The notes under the pieces: generated by a model
Seen by the model: only the letters and a program-made list of their open reading frames with translations
Told to the model about the DNA's origin: nothing
Databases searched by the model: none
Shown: in pieces, positions 1 to 5,227 of the stretch
Numbering within the stretch: the stretch's first letter is position 1
Layout of the letters: every line of letters begins with the position of its first letter
Program-made: the position numbers and the translations under genes
DNA from: CAYOCE01 sp964402405
GTDB lineage: Bacteria > Pseudomonadota > Alphaproteobacteria > UBA7879
Assembly: GCA_964402405.1 (NCBI GenBank)
Contig: CAYOCE010000039.1
Span: 1 to 13,323, forward strand
Direction of reading: 5' to 3'
DNA length: 13,323 nucleotides

Positions 1-295
1 TCTTTCTTTCTCTCTCTCAAGGGAAAGAGATTCATTTACGCTGATAGACCACTTTTGCCGGAGCGGCCAAAAGGGCACTTTCTCGCGCGCGCGTCTATGA
101 GAGAGAATCTATGGTAATCTCTGTAGTAGTCTCTGTTCTTTATATGTTGATGCCATTCTGACCAGGTTATGTGGTCATGTTTACCACATCATCATATGGT
201 CGATTTGACCAGGTTATGTGGTTATGCTGACCAGGGGGATCATTCATGTGGTCATTTTGAGCAGATGCATTTGCCCAAACAAGCTTTGTGTCCAT
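1..295. other. Non-coding left edge with simple-sequence tracts and short inverted repeats
   Basis: I find no convincing gene here. The stretch begins with a pyrimidine tract (1-18). It has an imperfect hairpin at 52-73 (CTTTTGCCG paired with CGGCCAAAAG, one bulged base) and an alternating CG run of ten bases at 84-93. From 159 to 254 there are TGACCA/TGGTCA inverted repeats, listed separately. A frame open from base 1 to a stop at 115-117 has low-complexity, repeat-like content and no start in the window, so I do not call it a gene. Confidence 0.6.
159..254. repeat. Three TGACCA-n-TGGTCA inverted-repeat units
   Basis: A 21-base unit, TGACCAGGTTATGTGGTCATG in its first copy with one base changed in the second, occurs at 159-179 and 206-226. 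A longer, more degenerate copy has TGACCA at 228-233 and TGGTCA at 249-254. Each unit is an inverted repeat: TGACCA and TGGTCA lie 7 bases apart in the first two copies (the second reads TGGTTA on the right) and 15 apart in the third. A related hairpin pairs ATGTGGT (169-175) with ACCACAT (183-189). These could be protein-binding sites or decayed mobile sequence; nothing in the window decides between the two. Confidence 0.6.
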
Positions 296-508
296 GTGGC
301 GCTACGCGCCTCACCCTGGGAAGTATTGTAAATACAAGGGTTGTGTAAAAGTGATGCCGTGTGGCGCTACGCGCTACACCGCGGAAAGTATTGTAAATAC
401 AAGGATTATAGAAAAGTGATGCCATGTGGCGCTACGCGCTACGCCCCGGAAAGCATTGTAAATACTCGGATTATGAAAAAGTGTTGCCGTGTAGCGCTAC
501 GCGCTACA
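296..508 (+). repeat. Palindrome array 1: four hairpins at exact 65-bp period
   Basis: The core GTGGCGCTACGCGC or GTAGCGCTACGCGC starts at 296, 361, 426 and 491, so the period is exactly 65 bases three times. The core is a near-perfect palindrome: TGTAGCGC, loop TAC, GCGCTACA. About 9 bases after each of the first three cores comes a second small hairpin, GTATT-gta-AATAC (323-335, 388-400, and 453-465 as GCATT-gta-AATAC). An AT-rich spacer ending in AAAAGTGATGCC or a variant follows. The fourth unit keeps only the core. Because 65 is not a multiple of three, the unit cannot be encoding a repeated peptide. The same unit in the same orientation makes array 2 at 3513-3730. Confidence 0.9.
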
Positions 509-571
509 GTATATTTTTTCTTACTCTTCATTAATACACTTGTCTAATTTGTATATTTATGATTTAAGTGG

Positions 572-600
572 TTGAAATATATTATTTATTTAGATAAATA
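572..600 (+). promoter_or_regulatory. Weak candidate promoter of the higA-like gene
   Basis: TTGAAA (572-577) matches the -35 consensus in 5 of 6 bases. It is followed after 17 bases by TAAATA (595-600), a poor -10 box. The start codon at 623 lies 22 bases downstream. The region is AT-rich, so chance matches are likely. Confidence 0.22.
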
Positions 601-622
601 TCAATCAAGAGAGTTTACAGAA

Positions 623-892
623 ATGGATAAATTACACACTTTGCATCCAGGAAAAATTTTACTTAAAAATTTTTTAGAACTAAAAGGCATTTCTCAAAGA
701 CAGGCTGCTAGAGACATGCAGGTAGACCCTAGGCGCATCAATGAAATTATTGCAGGTCAAAGATCTATTACCGCTGATACCGCTTTAAGATTATCCAAAT
801 ATTTTAAAAATCCTGAACAATTTTGGATGGAGTTGCAAGATACTTATGATCTAGAAAAAGCTAAGCAAAATCAAAAAAAAGCTGAACTTTAA
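623..892 (+). CDS. higA: HigA-family antitoxin-like XRE DNA-binding protein
   Basis: This 89-residue protein has the HigA/VapI layout. It starts with LHPGKILLKNFLELKGIS, then a helix-turn-helix (about residues 20-55; SQRQAARDMQVDPRRINEII, then AGQRSITADTALRLSKYF), and ends with the family's typical tail (NPEQFWMELQDTYDLEKAK). HigA proteins bind their own promoter and neutralise a RelE-like mRNA endonuclease, HigB, normally encoded just upstream. I chose the ATG at 623 because the family N-terminus begins there; the frame stays open back to an ATG at 572, but those 17 extra residues have no family character. The purine stretch AAGAGAG ahead of it is only a weak ribosome-binding site. No HigB gene is visible on either side: upstream lie AT-rich sequence and the palindrome array, downstream an unrelated minus-strand gene. 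It is therefore either an orphan antitoxin or an HTH regulator. The family is clear; the function as an antitoxin is inferred. Confidence 0.85.
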   Translation: MDKLHTLHPGKILLKNFLELKGISQRQAARDMQVDPRRINEIIAGQRSITADTALRLSKYFKNPEQFWMELQDTYDLEKAKQNQKKAEL

Positions 893-947
893 AAAACTAA
901 ATAAGCCTGGAGGCAAAACATAATTTAACATCAAAGGGATACACACC

Positions 948-1007
948 ATGGTTAAACGCCACATGATGTTACACGCTATTATTTCTTACTTTCACTTACC
1001 TGAATAG
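948..1007 (+). CDS. Possible 19-residue micro-ORF (speculative)
   Basis: ATG at 948 follows a good ribosome-binding site, AAAGGGA (933-939), at 8 bases and opens a 19-codon frame (MVKRHMMLHAIISYFHLPE) ending in TAG at 1005-1007. It overlaps the 3' end of the opposite-strand gene at 979-1302. An 8-bp inverted repeat, TAACATCA (926-933) and TGATGTTA (964-971), would place the ribosome-binding site and start codon in a loop. This could be a real small peptide, the remnant of a longer gene, or chance. Confidence 0.2.
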   Translation: MVKRHMMLHAIISYFHLPE

Positions 1008-1302
1008 GCTTAGGGGTTACCTTAGGCAGACGGCCTTTTAAAACCCCTGCATTATGGGACACCTGCACCTCCACATCCCTGAGTTCATGTTCCAAATGGG
1101 GAATTTTGGCCTCTAGATTAGCATTAAGATGATTCAAGGCTTCCTCTATTTTTTCTATTCTTTGCTCCATCAGAAGGAGTTTTTTGGAATCCTCTGTCGA
1201 TTCTTTCCATTTTTCCACAAGCATAGGACCAAAGGTTCCACTCAATACAGCTGCAATAATAGGAAGGACAACAAACTTAATTTTTTCCGAAGCACCCATC
1301 AT
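979..1302 (-). CDS. Small membrane-anchored coiled-coil protein of unknown function
   Basis: The product has 107 residues. After a short N-terminus it has one hydrophobic segment (about residues 9-30; KFVVLPIIAAVLSGTFGPML). A charged region follows with heptad-like hydrophobic spacing (about 42-88; LLLMEQRIEKIEEALNHL and onward), which looks like a coiled coil. The tail is Pro/Lys/Ser-rich. I recognise no family. The layout fits a single-pass membrane protein that self-associates through its soluble part; small phage-type proteins can look alike, but there are no phage neighbours. The start (two ATGs in tandem, 1302 and 1299) has a strong ribosome-binding site, AAAGGGAG, about 7 bases upstream, and a good promoter at 1346-1374. 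These signals support a real, expressed gene despite its small size. It is transcribed divergently from the small secreted-protein gene and convergently with the higA-like gene. Confidence 0.7.
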   Translation of the reverse strand: MMGASEKIKFVVLPIIAAVLSGTFGPMLVEKWKESTEDSKKLLLMEQRIEKIEEALNHLNANLEAKIPHLEHELRDVEVQVSHNAGVLKGRLPKVTPKPIQVSESKK

Positions 1303-1345
1303 TTTATTTCTCCCTTTACCTATTTAAATTAACGGTACGTCTTGA

Positions 1346-1374
1346 ATCATAGATAGAAAACTTAGGTATGTCCA
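1346..1374 (-). promoter_or_regulatory. Sigma70-type promoter of the small membrane protein gene
   Basis: On the minus strand TGGACA (1374-1369) and TATGAT (1351-1346) each match consensus in 5 of 6 bases, with a 17-base spacer. The -10 box is 43 bases from the start codon at 1302. An inverted repeat CAGCAG (1373-1378) and CTGCTG (1388-1393) with a 9-base loop touches the -35 box and could be an operator. Confidence 0.6.
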
Positions 1375-1393
1375 GCAGGTTAATAATCTGCTG
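1373..1393. promoter_or_regulatory. CAGCAG-N9-CTGCTG inverted repeat at the -35 box (possible operator)
   Basis: Perfect 6-bp arms with a 9-base AT-rich centre overlap the upstream edge of the -35 element of the promoter at 1346-1374. The position is suited to a dimeric regulator. No U-run follows on either strand, so it is not an intrinsic terminator. A binding protein is not known from the sequence. Confidence 0.35.
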
Positions 1394-1534
1394 CTGCATC
1401 TTCACGGTTTTTAAGATGTTTATTGATTTTATTAAAATAGGTCCTTGATTTTTTATTTTTTGATATTATTTATTGATGTGTAAAGTAATATATGTTCTTA
1501 GATTTTTTTTGGCTTTAATTAGAGTAATGGTAAA

Positions 1535-1870
1535 ATGAACAAGTTTTCTATCTTTTTTAGTTTTTTAGTTGTTAATACTATCTTGAGTCAAATGGTGGCA
1601 GGTTCGGATCCAACACATTTTAAATTGAGTTTAGATGCCGAAGAGTTTCGTCCGTCTACAGAACAACCAACAGCTGCGCCCGTCTCTCAAAGCAGGCCTT
1701 GGTTTCCTTCTCTTGAGGCTTGGCTATCACCGCCCAATGTTGAGTCTTCTAACCCTCAACCCATTAAAATAGATCAAAGAATTCTAACAGAAATAAGTCG
1801 CAATCTGAGGAAACAACAAATCATCAACTCTCTTCTCCCAAAAAAACCTCGTGACCGTAGAAAAAAGTAG
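1535..1870 (+). CDS. Small putative secreted protein, unknown function
   Basis: The product has 111 residues and no family I recognise. The first 23 residues (MNKFSIFFSFLVVNTILSQM, then VAG) look like a Sec signal peptide: a positive residue, a hydrophobic core of about 15 residues, then small residues near a possible signal peptidase I site (VAG before SDPTH). The mature part is short, Pro/Ser-rich (residues about 35-75) and ends with a strongly basic tail (KKPRDRRKK). There is no cysteine and no second hydrophobic segment, so it should be exported as a soluble, perhaps largely disordered, protein. The upstream ribosome-binding site is weak (AGAG about 10 bases before ATG), and no clear promoter stands out in the AT-rich 1394-1534 stretch. 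It converges on gltX with 27 bases between the stops. In a host-associated bacterium such a protein could act outside the cell, but that is conjecture. Confidence 0.62.
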   Translation: MNKFSIFFSFLVVNTILSQMVAGSDPTHFKLSLDAEEFRPSTEQPTAAPVSQSRPWFPSLEAWLSPPNVESSNPQPIKIDQRILTEISRNLRKQQIINSLLPKKPRDRRKK

Positions 1871-1900
1871 CCGCTCCTATGTTGAAACAGTGTTTGGCTA
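1861..1900 (-). terminator. Possible weak intrinsic terminator after gltX
   Basis: Read on the minus strand just past the gltX stop, TAGCC (from 1900) can pair with GGCTA (ending at 1868) across a long loop, followed by CTTTTTT. An inner AAAC-act-GTTT may also fold. The stem is short, so the call is weak. Confidence 0.25.
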
Positions 1901-3250
1901 TTTGCAACTGGGGTTGATAGCTGACTCTAGGCGGTATTTCACCTTCTCATACCCCAAAAACCGCACAATGGTGGCGAGTTCTGGACCATGGGCCTCACCG
2001 GTTAAGACTTGACGTAGAGGCATGAATAAATCTCGCCCTTTGCGATCGCTATTGGATTTGATAGCATTAATCCACGCGGTCCAAGGATCCTGATCCCATC
2101 CATCCTTAGGGAGACATTCCAGAGCAATTGCGAAAAAAGGTACATCATCCACACTATGCACTTCCTTAAAATCCCCTTTCAAAATCCCATGCCATATTTT
2201 TACATCATTCAAGTTTTTTAAATTGGGACGGACAAATTCCCAGAATTTTTCATCGATACCATCTGTTATTTCTAAGTATGGTTTTACTTCTTCGAAAGAT
2301 AACTGATGGAGGAGTTTTTCATTTATGTGCTCCAAAGCTGTCAAAGAAAATTTTGGGGTGCCTCTAGAATATTTTTTCATATCAAAGGATTTAATCAAGG
2401 CCGCCATGTTTGGATAGGGATGAATGTCATCGGATGTCCCTAATTTGGATAGGTAGCTACACAGCGCCATGGGGTGGAGTCCCTCCTCCCGCAATTCGCG
2501 AATCCCTAAACTACCAATACGCTTCGAGAGCCCCTCCCCTCCCTCATCCGCCACCAGAGGCAAATGGGCAAACACAAACTGGCTTTTTGTTCCGCTAATA
2601 GCCTCCGCCAACTGAATCTGGATGGCGGTATTGGCCACATGGTCTTCTCCGCGAATAATATGGGTGACATCCAAATCCAAGTCATCCACAACGGACGCGA
2701 GAGTATAAACAGGCGTTCCATTTTCCCGAACGAGAACAGGGTCACTGAGTTTGTCCCCCTCAAAGGCCACATGCCCCCGCACCAAATCGTCCCACGCTGT
2801 CACGCCGCTTTCCAGTTTAAATCGCCAATGGGGCTTGCGACCTTCAGCTTCGAATGCTTGTTTTTGTATATCTGTCAAAGACAAGGCCTCGCGGTCATAA
2901 ATAGGAGGCAACCCTCTGGCCAGGCGACTTTTGCGCTTGAAATCCAGTTCCTCTGGGGTCTCATAGCACGGATACAAACGCCCACTAGCCTTGAGTTTTT
3001 CAGCCGCTAGATCATAGAGATCAAATCGATCAGATTGTTTTTGAAACTCATCATAAGTGAGCCCTAACCACGCCATATCCTCTAAAATTCCCTTAGCATA
3101 TCGTTCTTCGGATCGATCAATATCTGTATCATCCATGCGCAAAAGGAAAGTCCCGTTATGCGCCCGCAAAAACAACCAATTGATAATGGCCGTCCTACAA
3201 TTTCCAACATGTAAATAGCCTGTGGGGCTAGGGGCAAAGCGTGCTTTCAT
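1898..3250 (-). CDS. gltX: Glutamate--tRNA ligase (GluRS)
   Basis: This 450-residue class I aminoacyl-tRNA synthetase charges tRNA with glutamate in the cytoplasm. The catalytic core shows RFAPSPTGYLHVGN (HIGH-type motif HVGN at residues 14-17), RMDDTDIDRS (about 38-47), IIRGEDHVANTAIQ (about 198-211) and the KMSKS-type LSKR (241-244). The C-terminal anticodon-binding domain ends with the usual GRDLFMPLRQVLTGEAHGPEL. Length is normal for the family. The segment PCYETPEEL...GLPPIYDR (about 94-119) marks one of the two GluRS paralogues often found in alphaproteobacteria. In those bacteria one GluRS may also charge tRNA-Gln for the GatCAB amidotransferase; which role this copy has cannot be told here. 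The start is the natural N-terminus; its ribosome-binding site is poor (GGA 9 bases upstream), but a strong promoter lies at 3293-3320. No neighbour shares its pathway, and it is transcribed alone. Confidence 0.96.
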   Translation of the reverse strand: MKARFAPSPTGYLHVGNCRTAIINWLFLRAHNGTFLLRMDDTDIDRSEERYAKGILEDMAWLGLTYDEFQKQSDRFDLYDLAAEKLKASGRLYPCYETPEELDFKRKSRLARGLPPIYDREALSLTDIQKQAFEAEGRKPHWRFKLESGVTAWDDLVRGHVAFEGDKLSDPVLVRENGTPVYTLASVVDDLDLDVTHIIRGEDHVANTAIQIQLAEAISGTKSQFVFAHLPLVADEGGEGLSKRIGSLGIRELREEGLHPMALCSYLSKLGTSDDIHPYPNMAALIKSFDMKKYSRGTPKFSLTALEHINEKLLHQLSFEEVKPYLEITDGIDEKFWEFVRPNLKNLNDVKIWHGILKGDFKEVHSVDDVPFFAIALECLPKDGWDQDPWTAWINAIKSNSDRKGRDLFMPLRQVLTGEAHGPELATIVRFLGYEKVKYRLESAINPSCK

Positions 3251-3292
3251 ACTACAATTCCAAATCTGATAATGGGTAAAATCCTAAGGCGT

Positions 3293-3320
3293 ATAATACG
3301 TTTAAGTCGAGAAAAGTCAA
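3293..3320 (-). promoter_or_regulatory. Sigma70-type promoter of gltX
   Basis: On the minus strand TTGACT (3320-3315) and TATTAT (3298-3293) each match consensus in 5 of 6 bases with a 16-base spacer. The -10 box lies 42 bases before the gltX start codon, giving a short leader of roughly 35 bases. Confidence 0.7.
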
Positions 3321-3361
3321 AGCGTTTTAAATTAGCATTAATATAAATAATACAGTGAGAG

Positions 3362-3392
3362 AATGTACACGCGTAACGTTACAGGGGGGCAT
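3362..3392 (+). repeat. GTAACGTTAC-centred repeat, copy 1
   Basis: The copy contains AATGTAC-ACGCGTAACGTTAC followed by AGGGGGGCAT. Its centre GTAACGTTAC is a perfect 10-base palindrome. It is related to the copies at 3435-3492 and 3752-3809 but is shorter. It ends in CATTATGCAA, which is the reverse complement of the start of copy 2. Confidence 0.7.
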
Positions 3393-3434
3393 TATGCAAA
3401 AGAGGCGCCATACGCGACACTAGCACTAAACTTC

Positions 3435-3492
3435 TTGCATAATGTATCCGCGTAACATTACAGGGGAGCATTTCAGACCTTATGAATAAAAG
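3435..3492 (+). repeat. GTAACGTTAC-centred repeat, copy 2
   Basis: It starts TTGCATAATGTATCCGCGT, then AACATTACAGGGGAGCA, and ends near CTTATGAATAAA. The copy at 3752-3809 is in the same orientation and matches over about 55 bases with scattered changes; the palindrome centre has one mismatch here. The second 65-bp array begins about 20 bases after this copy. Confidence 0.8.
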
Positions 3493-3512
3493 AGTTTACA
3501 GGTTTTGATGCT

Positions 3513-3730
3513 GTGTAGCGCTACGCGCTACACCATCGAAAGCATTGTAAATACAGGGATTATAGAAAAGTGATACCATGTGGCGCTACGCGCTACACCC
3601 CTGAAAGTATTGTAAATACGAGAATTTTGAAAAAATGATACCGTGTGGCGCTACGCGCTACACCCCTGAAAGTATTGTAAATACGAGAATTTTGAAAAAA
3701 TGATACCGTGTGGCGCTACGCGCTACACCC
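3513..3730 (+). repeat. Palindrome array 2: four hairpins at exact 65-bp period
   Basis: The same unit as at 296-508, in the same orientation, with cores (GTAGCGC or GTGGCGC onward) at 3515, 3580, 3645 and 3710, again exactly 65 bases apart. Units 3578-3642 and 3643-3707 differ in one base only, so duplication within the array is recent. The first unit (3513-3577) shares its spacer GGATTATAGAAAAGTGAT with unit 2 of array 1, which indicates common origin. In most copies the left arm has G where the perfect palindrome has A; this keeps a G-U pair in RNA. Confidence 0.9.
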
Positions 3731-3751
3731 CATACCTCACACCTCACACTT

Positions 3752-3809
3752 TTGCATAATGTATCCGCGTGTCGTTACAGGGGTGCAGCTTAGGTCTTAT
3801 GGATAAAGG
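3752..3809 (+). repeat. GTAACGTTAC-centred repeat, copy 3
   Basis: It starts TTGCATAATGTATCCGCGT, then GTCGTTACAGGGGTGCA, and ends near CTTATGGATAAA. It lies 317 bases after copy 2 in direct orientation, so copies 2 and 3 bracket the 65-bp array like direct repeats. Confidence 0.8.
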
Positions 3810-3934
3810 AATTATGGGCTTTAAGATTAAAATTGGATACTTTCCATGCGTAGGTGCCCAACTTTCCCCCTTGCGATATCCTCCAAAATACCGTTATGTA
3901 AAGTCATTGAATTTTAACCCTATAAGGTAATGAA

Positions 3935-5140
3935 ATGACTTTCTTAGCGAATCGAATTATTAACATCAAGCCCTCCCCTACCCTATCCATTACAGCCAAG
4001 GCCGCAGCCCTTAAAAAACAAGGGATGGACGTGATTAGCCTTAGCGCGGGGGAACCTGATTTTGACACGCCTGATCATATAAAGGAAAAGGCCATTCAGA
4101 TGATCCGAGAGGGCTTTACAAAATATACAGCCGTTGATGGTATCCCCGAGCTCAAAAAGGCCATTCAGCAAAAATTCCTACGGGATAATCAAGTATCCTA
4201 TGACCTAGATGAAATTATGGTGGGGGTTGGGGCAAAGCATGTGATTTATAATGCCTTTCAAGCGACGCTGAATCCTGGGGATGAGGTCATTATCCCTGCT
4301 CCCTATTGGGTCTCGTACCCTGATATGGTAGAGCTCGCTGAGGGAAAGCCCATTATCGTCCCCTGTCCAGAATCTCATAATTTTTGTATAACAGCAGAAC
4401 AACTTGAAAAGGCAATTACCCCTAAAACAAAGTGGTTGATTCTGAATTCTCCGTCCAATCCCACAGGGTCTTTGTATACAAAAGAAAATCTATTGGAAAT
4501 TGCAGATGTCCTAAGGCAACATCCCCACGTTCATGTTCTATCCGATGATATCTACGAGCATTTGGTTTATGGGGATGCTAAATTCTATAGCTTAGTTACA
4601 GTGGCCCCTGATTTAAAGGATCGCATCCTCACGGTAAATGGCGTCTCCAAAACATACGCCATGACGGGGTGGCGGATTGGATATGCGGCGGGAAATGCCC
4701 CGTTGATCAAGGCCATGACGACCTTGCAATCTCAAAGCACCTCGAGCCCCACCTCCATCAGTCAAATTGCAACGTTGGAGGGCCTCAATGGTCCCCAGGA
4801 CTTTATTGCTGAGCGCAATAAATCCTTTGAACAACGTCGGGATCTTGTGGTGGGCCTTCTCAATCAAATTCCGGGGATTTCCTGTGTTACGCCCCAAGGA
4901 GCTTTCTACGTATATCCCTCTTGCCAAGGGATTTTGGGAAAGAAAACCAAGGATGGAAATGTCCTTAAAACAGATGGCGATTTTGCAACCTATCTATTGG
5001 ATCATGCCCAAGTAGCCATTGTCCCTGGCGAAGCCTTTGGATTATCCCCCTACTTTAGAATTTCCTACGCCACCAGTCCTGAAATCCTTGAACGCTCTAT
5101 TGATCGGATTAAAAGGGCGTGTGAGAACTTGCAAGGATAG
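3935..5140 (+). CDS. aatA: Aspartate aminotransferase, PLP-dependent class I (Ib type)
   Basis: This 401-residue cytoplasmic enzyme exchanges the amino group between aspartate and 2-oxoglutarate, linking amino-acid metabolism to the TCA cycle; relatives may also accept aromatic or prephenate-type substrates. Visible fold-type I features are LSAGEPDFDTPDHIK near the N-terminus, YTAVDGIPELKKAI (substrate contacts), NSPSNPTG (N175), SDDIYEH (D204, Y207), the Schiff-base lysine in GVSKTYAMTGWRIGY (K239) and the carboxylate-binding arginine in YFRISYATS (R375). The N-terminal sequence (SPTLSITAKAAALKKQG) is typical of alphaproteobacterial and other class Ib aspartate aminotransferases. Length is normal and nothing is missing. 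The ATG at 3935 has AAGGT about 6 bases upstream. pgsA follows after 87 bases on the same strand, so the two may share a transcript. Exact substrate preference is inferred from family. Confidence 0.94.
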   Translation: MTFLANRIINIKPSPTLSITAKAAALKKQGMDVISLSAGEPDFDTPDHIKEKAIQMIREGFTKYTAVDGIPELKKAIQQKFLRDNQVSYDLDEIMVGVGAKHVIYNAFQATLNPGDEVIIPAPYWVSYPDMVELAEGKPIIVPCPESHNFCITAEQLEKAITPKTKWLILNSPSNPTGSLYTKENLLEIADVLRQHPHVHVLSDDIYEHLVYGDAKFYSLVTVAPDLKDRILTVNGVSKTYAMTGWRIGYAAGNAPLIKAMTTLQSQSTSSPTSISQIATLEGLNGPQDFIAERNKSFEQRRDLVVGLLNQIPGISCVTPQGAFYVYPSCQGILGKKTKDGNVLKTDGDFATYLLDHAQVAIVPGEAFGLSPYFRISYATSPEILERSIDRIKRACENLQG

Positions 5141-5163
5141 AGTACTCGCTTTATATCTTGCAA
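5129..5163 (+). other. Inverted repeat between aatA and pgsA
   Basis: TTGCAAG (5129-5135) at the very end of aatA pairs with CTTGCAA (5157-5163). The loop contains the 8-base palindrome GAGTACTC (5140-5147). A mixed AAATATTTT, not a clean T-run, follows, so it is at best a weak attenuating structure between the two genes. Confidence 0.3.
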
Positions 5164-5227
5164 AAATATTTTGGATCATCCAATCTATCTAGGCAACTAG
5201 ATGTGGGTGGATAGAAGGAGAAATGCC

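Larger units (their letters stand above)
3251..3934. other. 684-bp intergenic region: promoter plus two repeat families
   Basis: No gene is supported here. The left end holds the gltX promoter. From 3362 on, three copies of a repeat centred on GTAACGTTAC surround the second 65-bp palindrome array. The last 130 bases lead into aatA; no good -35/-10 pair for aatA is evident. A long inverted repeat CATTATGCAA (3390-3399) and TTGCATAATG (3435-3444) joins the first two repeat copies. Confidence 0.7.

Noticed and set aside
84..93. Alternating CG run as a Z-DNA or functional site
   Set aside because: Ten bases only and no supporting context.
1..117. Frame open from the left edge to a stop at 115-117
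   Set aside because: Low-complexity tracts and a hairpin explain the sequence. There is no start in the window and no recognisable motif.
341..547. 68-codon open frame through palindrome array 1
   Set aside because: It is built entirely from 65-base repeats, which are not a multiple of three, so its residues do not repeat in register. It has no ribosome-binding site and no protein-like composition.
2564..3010. 148-codon plus-strand frame inside gltX
   Set aside because: It lies fully antisense to a well-supported gltX and shows no family features.
296..3730. CRISPR array interpretation of the 65-bp repeats
   Set aside because: The whole 65-base unit is repeated, spacers are similar rather than unique, and no cas gene is present.
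4613..4927. 104-codon minus-strand frame inside aatA
   Set aside because: It is antisense to the aminotransferase, with no own ribosome-binding site or motif.
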